A DNA stretch of 64,000 nt from positions 1 to 64,000 of the forward strand of contig CACNWW010000002.1 of assembly GCA_902624275.1 (NCBI GenBank). The letters run 5' to 3'. The DNA comes from an uncultured Fidelibacterota bacterium (GTDB taxonomy: Bacteria; Fidelibacterota; Marinisomatia; Marinisomatales; Marinisomataceae). Below the pieces are notes generated by a model that worked only from the letters and a program-made list of their open reading frames with translations, did no database searches and was not told where the DNA came from. Both the position numbers and the translations under genes were made by a program. Positions 27,126 through 36,351 of the stretch are shown piece after piece; position 1 is the first letter of the stretch; each line of letters begins with the position of its first letter.

Positions 27126-28370
27126 TTAAATTTCTCTTCGTTTGACAAACCATAAATCTCCAATGCTTATGCCTAAATTAAACATGTGGAGAGTTTCATC
27201 TCCAACAATATATATACCTGATCTATTTGCATATTTGTACCCAAAGTCAATTTGATTTCCAGTAATACCAAAACTATAACCTACTCCTAAACCTAAACCA
27301 ACTTCATTAATATTTTCAAGATTTTTAGCTCCATAATTTTGAATAAACATTGATGCTTTAAAATTTAAACGATCACGAGAAAATGGTTGAGCAAATTTTA
27401 TGTAAGATAAACTTAATTTATTTTTACTCTCAATATATGTTTCATAAATAGAGCTGTTTAAATTATGCTCGCCATCATCATTCCATTGAATAATTTCTGC
27501 TTGCAGATGCTTTCTAGGACTAAATTCATAATCAACTCCAAAGGAAAATGATGTAATTTTTAACTCATTTTTAAATTTTTGATTTAATGGTAATAAAGCT
27601 CCACCTAGAGCAGGAAAATCATTGTTATCATGAAAACTATTATCATTAAAATCAATAAAGGCTTGGTATGAATCGTTTTCAATATCAATTCCTCTTAAAG
27701 GCATACTTAAAGAAGCTGATATAAGGATTGGATTATCTTTAAATTTCATTCTGCTAGTTGAGTAAAATAAATCAATCATAGTTCCTGAAAAATAATCTCT
27801 AGATTGAAGTAAATGATTATCATTTTCAATAATAAGATTTCTAGTATTTCTTGAAGATCCAAAGACAATGTTCAAATTTGTTCCAAAACTACCAAAATCA
27901 TTTAATTTATAACCAAATGATAACGAAGCTTTTGAAGGACCCCCAGAAGAACTATTAATTCTAGTATATAATAATTCCTCCTCATCAAAGGTGAATGTAG
28001 TTTTGGTGGTATCGTTGATAAAAACTTCTCTTGATAAAAATGGCTCAAAAGAGACTCCAAATGCCATTTTTTGCTTCCATGGTATTACTAATTTTACCGA
28101 AGAAAGTGAAAAATTTGTACTATTGCTTGATTGAAAGTTAGCATTTTGCACATCTACTGAAGTGTTAAAATATGAAAAAAGCAAATTATGCCAAGTTGAA
28201 GGATTTGACAAAGAAACATCATCCTTAAAGGAAGGCATTAACTTATTTGATGCTCCAACTGATGAAGCATCAGTATTATCAATAGATGAACCAAAACCAT
28301 AACCACTCATCGCATTTTGAGGTAAAACGAATGTTATGAATAATAAAATTAAAAGTTTACGGCTCAACAT
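27126..28370 (-). CDS. Outer-membrane beta-barrel protein, unknown family
   Basis: A 414-residue protein with a signal peptide (cleavage probably after NAMS or nearby) and repeated alternating hydrophobic strands ending in an aromatic or hydrophobic residue, as in FadL/OmpP1-type or PorV-type barrels. GFGSSIDNTDASSVGASNKLMPSFKD at the start is typical of FCB outer-membrane proteins where the first segment is a plug or luminal loop; key residues 24-41. It overlaps the upstream lipoprotein gene by 14 bases. The transported substrate is unknown. Confidence 0.68.
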   Translation of the reverse strand: MLSRKLLILLFITFVLPQNAMSGYGFGSSIDNTDASSVGASNKLMPSFKDDVSLSNPSTWHNLLFSYFNTSVDVQNANFQSSNSTNFSLSSVKLVIPWKQKMAFGVSFEPFLSREVFINDTTKTTFTFDEEELLYTRINSSSGGPSKASLSFGYKLNDFGSFGTNLNIVFGSSRNTRNLIIENDNHLLQSRDYFSGTMIDLFYSTSRMKFKDNPILISASLSMPLRGIDIENDSYQAFIDFNDNSFHDNNDFPALGGALLPLNQKFKNELKITSFSFGVDYEFSPRKHLQAEIIQWNDDGEHNLNSSIYETYIESKNKLSLSYIKFAQPFSRDRLNFKASMFIQNYGAKNLENINEVGLGLGVGYSFGITGNQIDFGYKYANRSGIYIVGDETLHMFNLGISIGDLWFVKRREI

Positions 28371-29634
28371 ACATCACCTCAATTGCATTTAAGTTTAAGT
28401 TAACCTTATCAAATGGGCTGTTAACTGGTGAACTATAAATCATTAACTCATTATGTTGAAATAAACCATTTTTATATCCCTGCAAAAAATCATGAATAGG
28501 GATTCTTGCTTGATTATCCTCAATTTTTTTTGAAACAACAAATCGTGTATCACCTGTATATTTAATTTCAACTTCAGATATTGAATCATCCCCTTCATCC
28601 GAAGTATCAATAAATGGAGATGTAAAACTCCAATTTTGAACTGGATCTTGAATAGCGCTAATAATAATATAGAAATCTTCCTCATCCAAAAGGTTAGAGT
28701 ATTCTACATCAAAAACTAAGTTAGAATTTTTAAATAGCTCATTTCGAGATAAATTATCTAAGAGATTTAAATCAAATTCAATAACAGAACTTAAACCTGA
28801 ACCTGAGTTTAGTGAAATATAATTAAAATCATTATCATTAATTGCTGGTGGTCTAAAAACGTTAATGTCTTTTTGTGAAAAAAATGTAATAAAAGTGTCT
28901 AAAATTGTTTGTTCATCAATAATCTCTTTATACCAAACACGCATTTTTGGACCGTTTACGGATTCGTTACTCTCAATAGAAAATAGTTCATCAAGCGTAT
29001 TTCCTGTATCTTTCAGCATAAAAGTTCTTGCTGGATATGTATTAGTATCTAAAAAATATTTCTTTAGATTGTCTAATGATCCATTTTCTTCCGTAAACAT
29101 TATTTTAACTGAATCTAATCCAGTGGAATTTTGTGTAAAATAATCAGGAGTCAAATTAATCTCATTCAATAAAAATGAATTTGATTCAAAGTCAATAAAA
29201 TCATTTTGATTATAGTAATTTAAAGAATCTGAAAATACGTTATCTTCCTCTGATGTGATTGAGTATAAACCTAGATCAAATCCAGCGCTTAAAGTATCTT
29301 GAGTTTCAAAAAAAACCATTGCACTATCAACTTGAATTGATTCTGCTAGTAAATCAACAAGACTTACTGGTGGAATATTGCCAGAAAAAAGGGTCATTTG
29401 GACTAATGAGTATAAATTTTCAGATTCTTTAAAACTGCCAAAGTACAATTTATCTTTTGTGCCAAATAGAGGAAATGATTGAAAAAGTTTACTATTAGTT
29501 TGAGGCAATGAAGCAGTTTGTATTGAAGAATCTCTGTTTTCAATCTCACTATAAATGATTGTTTCTTCACTGCAAGAAATAATGAAAATCAATATGATTA
29601 GTAGTTTTTTAGTATTTAAAATGAATCTAATCAT
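28357..29634 (-). CDS. Large lipoprotein, unknown function
   Basis: This 425-residue protein has a lipoprotein signal with lipobox IISC (Cys 21) and no other hydrophobic segment. The remainder is rich in Ser, Asn, Asp and Phe with predicted beta structure. No family is recognised. The ATG at 29634 is selected because it opens the signal peptide and lies just after the stop of the GT5-like gene; the longer frame to 29670 would overlap that gene by 32 bases. It is followed by the barrel protein and TPR protein genes, perhaps an envelope module. Confidence 0.68.
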   Translation of the reverse strand: MIRFILNTKKLLIILIFIISCSEETIIYSEIENRDSSIQTASLPQTNSKLFQSFPLFGTKDKLYFGSFKESENLYSLVQMTLFSGNIPPVSLVDLLAESIQVDSAMVFFETQDTLSAGFDLGLYSITSEEDNVFSDSLNYYNQNDFIDFESNSFLLNEINLTPDYFTQNSTGLDSVKIMFTEENGSLDNLKKYFLDTNTYPARTFMLKDTGNTLDELFSIESNESVNGPKMRVWYKEIIDEQTILDTFITFFSQKDINVFRPPAINDNDFNYISLNSGSGLSSVIEFDLNLLDNLSRNELFKNSNLVFDVEYSNLLDEEDFYIIISAIQDPVQNWSFTSPFIDTSDEGDDSISEVEIKYTGDTRFVVSKKIEDNQARIPIHDFLQGYKNGLFQHNELMIYSSPVNSPFDKVNLNLNAIEVMYVEP

Positions 29635-29638
29635 AGAA

Positions 29639-30442
29639 CTATAAAGCCTTGATAACTTTTTCAATTTCATTTAAAAGTGCGATAGAATCTCCATTTGAAT
29701 TTGTTAGGTTGACTGATGAGCAAGATTTTGAGTTTTTAAATATATTAGACTTCATAATATTACCACTTACCTTCTCTTCATCATCAATTATAATTGATGC
29801 ATTTGAATAAGCACAACCAATCTGATTTAAATTATACGATTTTATCTCTTTTAAAGTTTCCACATTAAATGGAAGATTTGAAGAATCATAAAGTACATCT
29901 TTATTAAGAGAATTAGTAAGATAAATTGTCTTTATTTTTGTAAGATCTTTATTTTTTTCCGATAATTTTTTAAGCAGAAATGGTACTAGAGCTGATGTCC
30001 AGCCGTTGCAGATTATAACATTCGGAAACCAAAATAAATTAGGGAGCATTTTAATTGCAGCCAATGAATAAAATGCAAATCTAATATCATTATCAGGAAG
30101 AAATCGTCCATTTTTTGACTTAAATAACAAATTATTCAGTTCACCAAACTTATCTTTGTTCTCTAAAAAATAAACTTGTAAACGTGATTGCGGTAAGAAA
30201 GCACTTTTTGCAGAGCATTCGTAATCAATATCGTCGTAGCTGAAGAAAATTTCTTTTAATCTAATTACCTCTCTTAGAATATATTTTCTTTCGCTAATAA
30301 ATCCATATTTTGGCATTAAACATCTTACATCATTCCCTTTTTCTTGTAATCCTAATGGAATGTCAACAGATAATTTAGCTAAATTCGAAACCGACGCAAA
30401 TGGCTCCATTTCGCTGTTTATGTAAAAGATTTTTTTAACCAT
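29639..30442 (-). CDS. Stand-alone glycogen/starch synthase N-terminal-like domain
   Basis: The 267-residue protein corresponds to the N-terminal half only of a GT5 glycogen/starch synthase (VNSEMEPF-like start, LMPKYGFI, NGWTSALVPFLL). The C-terminal GT-B half is missing, and the catalytic ADP-glucose loop KTGGL is replaced by SVSNL. A similar short protein is common in Bacteroidota, where its role is not known. It is unlikely to be an active synthase. It lies downstream of rodA. The start at 30442 (MVKKIF) is used because relatives begin at that point. Confidence 0.75.
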   Translation of the reverse strand: MVKKIFYINSEMEPFASVSNLAKLSVDIPLGLQEKGNDVRCLMPKYGFISERKYILREVIRLKEIFFSYDDIDYECSAKSAFLPQSRLQVYFLENKDKFGELNNLLFKSKNGRFLPDNDIRFAFYSLAAIKMLPNLFWFPNVIICNGWTSALVPFLLKKLSEKNKDLTKIKTIYLTNSLNKDVLYDSSNLPFNVETLKEIKSYNLNQIGCAYSNASIIIDDEEKVSGNIMKSNIFKNSKSCSSVNLTNSNGDSIALLNEIEKVIKAL

Positions 30443-30499
30443 GATAATGAGCAAAAGAAGTTAACGAAACACTTTCAAAACTACAACTGCCAATAATAA

Positions 30500-31720
30500 T
30501 TAATTTTTTGAAAGATTGGTTACTAATGAAAGAATAATAAAACAGAGCAGCATAAAAGAACCACCGGCTGAAACAAATGGGGTTGGTAGTCCTTTAACAG
30601 GCATTAACCCGATAGTCATTGCAGAATTCACAAATATATGAGAAAAAAGAATTGATGTTAAACCAACTATGACTAACGATGAATAATAGTCAGATGATTT
30701 AAAAGCAATATCTAATAAGGTTTTAATGAGCATAAAAAACAAAAACATTATAACAGCTATACCAAAAAAACCAAATTCTTCTGCTATCACAGATAAAATG
30801 AAATCAGATTCTTGAACAGGAAGGAATTTTAATTGAGTTTGAGAGCCTTGACCCCAACCTTTTCCAAATAATCCCCCAGAACCAATTGCTGTTATACTTT
30901 GAATTATATGATATGACGATCCCATTGGATCTAGATCGGGATTTAGAAAATCAATAAATCTCTGTCTTTGATAACCATTTAAAAAATCATTCCAAAAAAA
31001 AGGAAATAATAATCCTGTAAAAATATTAGCGAAATAAATAAGAATTCTTTTTATAAGACTTCCTTGAAAAGCTAAAAAAATAATAAACATAAGAATTCCC
31101 CAAATATTAAAGATTACGCTATTTGAAGCAGCAATGATTGTAATGACAGGAGCTATTAAAAGAAAAAGCGTAAAAATACTTACCCCCGCCCAAAGCATCA
31201 TTGGTAGTACAGGAGCAAAGATAATTGCTGCTGTACCTAAGTCTGGCTGATTTAAAACTAAAAATGATGATAAAAAAGCAATTAAAATTGGAATTACAAC
31301 AATATAATTTTCTTTAACTTCAAGTTGGTGATTAGAAAGATATTTGGCAATTAGAATGATTGTAGCACACTTTAAATATTCTCCAGGCTGAATATAAAAA
31401 AATCCAAGATCTATCCATCTGTAAGTATTTTCGACAGGTGCCAAAAAGAAAGGTACAAAACATAATAAAAATGAAAAAATATAAATTAGAGTTGAATTAT
31501 CATGGATAGTTTTAACATTTATTTGATTAAGAATTAAGAAGATAAATAATGAAAAAATTATAAAAATAACTTGCCTCATAAATGAACTATTTATTGACAA
31601 TGGATCAGTTGAAATACTATATAAAGTAATTAGTCCAAAAGTAATTAATGAAGATACAGTTAAATATAATCTGCCCAAATTCTCATTCGGTCCGTAAATG
31701 TAACTACTAAAGAAACTCAT
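30500..31720 (-). CDS. rodA: Rod shape-determining peptidoglycan polymerase RodA
   Basis: The 406-residue SEDS-family protein has about ten transmembrane helices and the motifs PDLGTAAI, YQRQRFIDFLNP and GLMPVKGLPTPFVSAGGS. It polymerises glycan strands from lipid II together with PBP2. It follows mrdA with a 4-base overlap, so the whole cluster mreB-mreC-mreD-mrdA-rodA is one operon. Confidence 0.97.
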   Translation of the reverse strand: MSFFSSYIYGPNENLGRLYLTVSSLITFGLITLYSISTDPLSINSSFMRQVIFIIFSLFIFLILNQINVKTIHDNSTLIYIFSFLLCFVPFFLAPVENTYRWIDLGFFYIQPGEYLKCATIILIAKYLSNHQLEVKENYIVVIPILIAFLSSFLVLNQPDLGTAAIIFAPVLPMMLWAGVSIFTLFLLIAPVITIIAASNSVIFNIWGILMFIIFLAFQGSLIKRILIYFANIFTGLLFPFFWNDFLNGYQRQRFIDFLNPDLDPMGSSYHIIQSITAIGSGGLFGKGWGQGSQTQLKFLPVQESDFILSVIAEEFGFFGIAVIMFLFFMLIKTLLDIAFKSSDYYSSLVIVGLTSILFSHIFVNSAMTIGLMPVKGLPTPFVSAGGSFMLLCFIILSLVTNLSKN

Positions 31721-33483
31721 TTATTTACCATTTTAACTTGCTCATTTGTAAAAAATTTTACAATCTCTCCAGCTATTGGTGATGCAACAGCACCACCTCC
31801 TCCTCCATTTTCAACCAAAACAACTAATGAATATGTTTGTCCTCCAAAATCAAAGAATCCATTAAACCATGCATGTGGTTCTCCGTGCGGATTTTCAGCA
31901 GTACTTGTCTTTCCATACAATTTTACTTCAGATTGCATAGCTCTCCATCCACTTCCACCTTCCATATTAACAACATCATACAAACCTTTTATAATCCTAT
32001 CCCATGTTTGTTCTGAAAGGATTATGTCATCGTAATATTCAACTTTTTTATTTACGTTAAGTTTGAGCTTAGCAGTCTTACCTTTTGATGCAATATGATT
32101 AATATATCTTAATGATTGTAGCGGAGTAACTAAAATATCTCCTTGACCAAGTGTTAAGTTTAATAACACTCCCCTTTCGGACCAACCCCATCTTCCATAA
32201 GTATTTATGAAAAATTCCTTATCTGGAATCTGACCAATTAATTCATTTGGTAGATCAATATCAGTTTTATTTTGAAAACCAAATATTTTAGCAGTTTTTG
32301 TCCAATCTGATAATTTGATTAGTTGTACTGTCTCGTAAAAATATACATTGCAAGATTGAGCAATTGCTTTATTTAAATCAACTAGTCCATGCCCATCTCC
32401 TTTCCAACAATTAAAGGTATTTGAACTTCCTGGAGGAGTATAAGATCCAGTGCACATTAAACTATCTTCAGGGTCTAACAATCCATCCTCAATAAGATTT
32501 AAGGCAGTAATGATTTTAAAAGATGAACCTGGAGGATACAGGCCAGCTATATTCCTATTAATAATTGGTTTGTCCTTATCTGAAAGTAAATTTTTCCAAT
32601 CAGAATCAGTTGTTTCTCCTCGATAAATATCTAAGTTATAAGATGGATTACTCACCATTGACAAGATATCTCCTGTATCAACATTAGAAACTAAAATAAC
32701 TCCTCTTTGATCAGTTAAAAGATTCTTCGAAAACTGTTGTAATTTTGAGTCAATCGATAAAATTAAATTTTTACCAGGGTAAGCAGGAATATTTTTTTCA
32801 TTAGTCCTGTTAATTTTTCTTCCAAAAGTATCAACTTCAATATAATCAATACCCTTAGAATATCTTAATTCGTTTTCATATTGCTTCTCAAGACCTTGCC
32901 ATCCAATAAGTTCTCCAGCTCTATATAGCTTTGATTTATCTAAAAATGGAAGTGATTCACGATCTAATTCTCTAAGATATCCAAGAAAATGAGCATCTTT
33001 TAACATATCATTATAAAGTCTCTCATCAAACCTTTTATACTGAATTCCATTAAGTTCTAAACGTCTTTCTTCAATTTGAGATATCTCTGCGAAAGAGAGA
33101 TTTTTTGCTATAATAGTAGGTAAAAATTTACCCTGATAATATTTTTTATATCTTCTTGAAAGCTCATCAATTGATATTTCAGTAATATCAGAGATAATTT
33201 GAAATTGTTTTTCTTGATCATCAAGTTCATAAGGTGTGACTGTTAAAATATATGTAGGATAGTTTTCGACCAACACGACTCCATTTCTATCCAAAATAAG
33301 TCCTCTAGGAGCATATGTTGCTTGAGCTCTTACGCTATTAACTTTGGACTTAGATGAATATCTTTCATGTTCAATTACTTGAAGATAAAAATACCTTGAA
33401 AGAAGAGTTAATATTGAAAGAATTAAAACGAACAGCAGTGTCCTATAATGAAAAATATCTGCTTTATTCTCAATTTTAAGCAT
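31717..33483 (-). CDS. mrdA: Penicillin-binding protein 2
   Basis: The 588-residue class B PBP has an N-terminal membrane anchor, a dimerisation domain (ARGLILDRNG-like region) and a transpeptidase domain with SxxK (SSFK), SxN (SCN) and a KTS-T box in place of the usual KTG/KSG. It cross-links peptidoglycan for cell elongation with RodA. The third motif KTSTAEN is unusual in having Ser at the Gly position. It overlaps mreD by 8 bases. Confidence 0.96.
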   Translation of the reverse strand: MLKIENKADIFHYRTLLFVLILSILTLLSRYFYLQVIEHERYSSKSKVNSVRAQATYAPRGLILDRNGVVLVENYPTYILTVTPYELDDQEKQFQIISDITEISIDELSRRYKKYYQGKFLPTIIAKNLSFAEISQIEERRLELNGIQYKRFDERLYNDMLKDAHFLGYLRELDRESLPFLDKSKLYRAGELIGWQGLEKQYENELRYSKGIDYIEVDTFGRKINRTNEKNIPAYPGKNLILSIDSKLQQFSKNLLTDQRGVILVSNVDTGDILSMVSNPSYNLDIYRGETTDSDWKNLLSDKDKPIINRNIAGLYPPGSSFKIITALNLIEDGLLDPEDSLMCTGSYTPPGSSNTFNCWKGDGHGLVDLNKAIAQSCNVYFYETVQLIKLSDWTKTAKIFGFQNKTDIDLPNELIGQIPDKEFFINTYGRWGWSERGVLLNLTLGQGDILVTPLQSLRYINHIASKGKTAKLKLNVNKKVEYYDDIILSEQTWDRIIKGLYDVVNMEGGSGWRAMQSEVKLYGKTSTAENPHGEPHAWFNGFFDFGGQTYSLVVLVENGGGGGAVASPIAGEIVKFFTNEQVKMVNK

Positions 33484-33952
33484 TAAGAATCTTATCCTTT
33501 AACGAAAATAGAGTAATTAAAATAAATCCAACAAAACATGTAAAGTAAGTTATAAAAAACCAATTGCTTAAAAATAAGAAAAAATCATTAAAAAAGAAAA
33601 AATCATACCTGAATAATGAATATATGAAAACACCAAGGTGAACAAAAGAAATCCAGTAAATATCAAAATTTCTAAATGCAAAATTATAACTTATTTTAGA
33701 AGCCCAAAATCCGCAAATTGAGAATACCAAACTAGACGCTCCAACATAAATTCCACTGAAAAGTACAAAATCAGTAAACAAACCTACAAGAAAACCAAAC
33801 AATGTTGACTGTGAAGTATTACCGAGTGGCATTGAAAAAAGAATTACATATAACAACATGATGTTTGCTTGATATCCATTAAATGATAATAATTCTGAAA
33901 ATACTAATTGCAACAGAACAGCTATTGGAAAGTATTTGATATAAAAACTCAA
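33476..33952 (-). CDS. mreD: Rod shape-determining protein MreD
   Basis: A 158-residue integral membrane protein with about five helices. MreD is weakly conserved at sequence level; the assignment rests on size, topology and its place between mreC (4-base overlap) and mrdA. Residues near GLFTDFVLFSGIYVGASSLVF fit the G-x-x-x-D motif often seen in MreD. Confidence 0.85.
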   Translation of the reverse strand: MSFYIKYFPIAVLLQLVFSELLSFNGYQANIMLLYVILFSMPLGNTSQSTLFGFLVGLFTDFVLFSGIYVGASSLVFSICGFWASKISYNFAFRNFDIYWISFVHLGVFIYSLFRYDFFFFNDFFLFLSNWFFITYFTCFVGFILITLFSLKDKILNA

Positions 33953-34743
33953 TTTTCGACCTCACTAAATAATACAAATAATTGGTTTAGAGTAGACAAA
34001 TCAGAAAATAATCTCATTGTAACAATTCTGTTCGAGCTATCAGACTTTTCAAAAATACCAACTACTTCACCTATTGGAAGATTTGGAGGAAAATAAATAC
34101 TTAGGTTGGAAGTCAAAACAATATCACCAATTTCAATATCAGATATCTTCTTAAGTTCAGCTATTTCACAAATATCTTCTCTTATCCACCTCATTATACC
34201 CTCAACTTCATCAGGGGCAATTTTAACGCTTAATCTAAAATTGACATCGCTAATAAGTTGAACTTCGGATGAAGAATTAGATACCGCAGTAATTTTACCA
34301 ATTACTCCCTTTGAAGAGAGGACTGGAAGATTTTTTGAAACTCCATCATTGGAACCTCTGTTAATAATAATGGATGACATATTGGCATTAATGCCTTTAG
34401 AAATCACATCAGCACCAATAAAATCAATGTTTTCTCTTTTTTTAAAATTTAAAAATTCTCTGAATCGAATATTTTCAGCTTCGTGTACTTTTAAAACTTG
34501 ATTTTCAAGACTTAAACGCAAATTTTCAGAAGATAAAACTTCTAATTTTTTATTTAAAAAGAGTTGATTGTCCAGCCAATTAAATGGCTGATAAAGAAAA
34601 GAAAAACTATTTAATGAGTTTATTTTTGCATTTTTAATTAAATCTGAATCATTATTAAAAATGAATATAAACGAAATTATTATGCAAAAAGTTAGAGTTA
34701 TTTTTTCTTGATAGTCTTTAAAACTTAATTGTAATCTAGACAT
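33949..34743 (-). CDS. mreC: Rod shape-determining protein MreC
   Basis: A 264-residue bitopic protein: an N-terminal membrane helix (about residues 16-32), a coiled coil (LENQVLKVHEAENIRFREFL region), then a C-terminal beta domain with SSIIINRGSNDGVSKNLPV and GVIGKI. It links MreB filaments to periplasmic wall enzymes. It overlaps mreD by 4 bases and follows mreB by 2. Confidence 0.95.
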   Translation of the reverse strand: MSRLQLSFKDYQEKITLTFCIIISFIFIFNNDSDLIKNAKINSLNSFSFLYQPFNWLDNQLFLNKKLEVLSSENLRLSLENQVLKVHEAENIRFREFLNFKKRENIDFIGADVISKGINANMSSIIINRGSNDGVSKNLPVLSSKGVIGKITAVSNSSSEVQLISDVNFRLSVKIAPDEVEGIMRWIREDICEIAELKKISDIEIGDIVLTSNLSIYFPPNLPIGEVVGIFEKSDSSNRIVTMRLFSDLSTLNQLFVLFSEVEN

Positions 34744-34745
34744 AT

Positions 34746-35786
34746 TTAGATTAGAACATGCTTATATTCTTCTAAATCTTCGATAACTGCTCCACAACCT
34801 TTAACAATTGCTAAATGGGGCTCATCAGCAACATTTACAGGAACACCGGTTTTTTCTCTCAAAACTTGATCCAAACCTCTTAGCTGGGAACCACCACCCG
34901 CAAGAACAATTCCTCTATCAATAATATCAGAAGAAAGTTCAGCGGGAGTAGCCTCCAAAGCATCTTTTATTACATCCAAAATTCTTTTAACAGGATCTTT
35001 TAACGCTTGTCTTATCTCATCCGTTCTAATATCGATAGTTTTTGGTATACCTGACACCAGGTCTCTTCCTTTAACCAAAATATTTCTTGATCTAGATCTC
35101 ATTGCTGAACCAACTGAAATCTTAATCTGCTCTGCTGTTTGCGCGCCAATTTCTAATTTATGTTCATTTCTAAACCAATGTTGAATGGCATCATCCATCT
35201 CATCTCCAGCTACTCTTATTGCCTTTTTGGTAACAACACCATTTAGCGAAATAACAGCAACCTCAGTAGTTCCTCCACCAATATCGACAATTATATTTCC
35301 AACTGGTTTACTGATATCTAAACCAATTCCTAAAGCAGCAGCTACAGGCTCGTCAACGAGAAATACTTCTCTTGCTGCTTGCTTTTCTCCAGAATCTCTA
35401 ACAGCTCTTCTTTCAACCTCAGTAACTCCAGATGGAACACATATAACCATTCTAGGCCTTGTAAGCCTATTTAAATTCACTTTTCTAATAAAACCCTGAA
35501 GCATCTCATCTACCGCAGTAAAGTCTGCAATAACACCATCTCTTAGCGGTCTTATAGTTTCAATACCTTCATGAGTTTTACCAAGCATTTCTTTTGCATC
35601 ATCTCCAACTGCAAGAACAGCTCCAGTTTTTGTTGAACGGGCAATAATAGATGGTTCGTTTATAATTATACCTTTACCAGATAACCAAATTAATGTATTG
35701 GCAGTTCCAAGGTCTATTGCAATATCACCACTGACCCAATTAAAGCTATCTGAAATGGAATTTTTTATTGATTCTAGCATACTCAT
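34746..35786 (-). CDS. mreB: Rod shape-determining protein MreB
   Basis: The 346-residue actin homologue shows the phosphate-1 motif IAIDLGTANTLIW, IVDIGGGTTEVAV, and GIVLAGGGSQLRG. It forms membrane-bound filaments that guide elongation synthesis. It is the first gene of the rod operon; a 42-base gap separates it from rnhA-like gene upstream. Confidence 0.98.
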   Translation of the reverse strand: MSMLESIKNSISDSFNWVSGDIAIDLGTANTLIWLSGKGIIINEPSIIARSTKTGAVLAVGDDAKEMLGKTHEGIETIRPLRDGVIADFTAVDEMLQGFIRKVNLNRLTRPRMVICVPSGVTEVERRAVRDSGEKQAAREVFLVDEPVAAALGIGLDISKPVGNIIVDIGGGTTEVAVISLNGVVTKKAIRVAGDEMDDAIQHWFRNEHKLEIGAQTAEQIKISVGSAMRSRSRNILVKGRDLVSGIPKTIDIRTDEIRQALKDPVKRILDVIKDALEATPAELSSDIIDRGIVLAGGGSQLRGLDQVLREKTGVPVNVADEPHLAIVKGCGAVIEDLEEYKHVLI

Positions 35787-35828
35787 AGAATATAATTTAT
35801 GAAATATTTAATATTAAACATTAGTTTT

Positions 35829-36347
35829 TTATTTACATAATCCTTGCTTGCTTAAATCATCTGCTTCAGTATTATTTTCTCTGAGCACATGATTTATATC
35901 CCAGGAATTAAACTTTTTAAGTAAATCATGGGTTTTTTTATGTAAAACAGCCATTCTCTCATTCTTAACTTTGTATTCTCCATTAATTTGCTTTACAACA
36001 AGCTCACTGTCGGCAAAAATTGATACATTAGAGATATTATTTTTTATACAAAGATCAATGCCTTTGATCAAAGCTAAGTATTCGGCTTCATTATTAGTTT
36101 TAATACCAACATTTTCAGAGAACGAAAGTAATGTTTTATCTTTAAGCTTAATTACCCCTCCAACACCTGCATTAATTGGATTATATTCTTCATCAAATTC
36201 ACATGACCCATCGGTAAACAATGAGAATTCCTCATTAACCTCTAAATCATTTGATAGTAAGGATTTAAGAATTGATAAATCAGTACTTGAAATAGATGAT
36301 TTGTACTTATCTAGTATTTTTAAAATTTTTTTATTTTTAGCATCCAT
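35829..36347 (-). CDS. RNase H-family protein
   Basis: The 172-residue protein carries an RNase HI-like domain in its last about 135 residues with the four acidic residues of the DEDD site: FTDGSC, TNNEAEYLAL, ADSELVVKQ and NTEADDLS. The 35-40 extra N-terminal residues are helical. It resembles plant/archaeal type RNase HI and the YpdQ/YpeP group, which cleave RNA in hybrids or have degenerate roles. The start at 36347 (MDAKNKK) is chosen because the longer frame (36401) would overlap the GWxTD gene. Confidence 0.85.
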   Translation of the reverse strand: MDAKNKKILKILDKYKSSISSTDLSILKSLLSNDLEVNEEFSLFTDGSCEFDEEYNPINAGVGGVIKLKDKTLLSFSENVGIKTNNEAEYLALIKGIDLCIKNNISNVSIFADSELVVKQINGEYKVKNERMAVLHKKTHDLLKKFNSWDINHVLRENNTEADDLSKQGLCK

Positions 36348-36351
36348 AACT

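Noticed and set aside
29639-30442. Functional glycogen synthase
   Set aside because: C-terminal half and the KTGGL loop are missing, so a normal synthase function is not supported.
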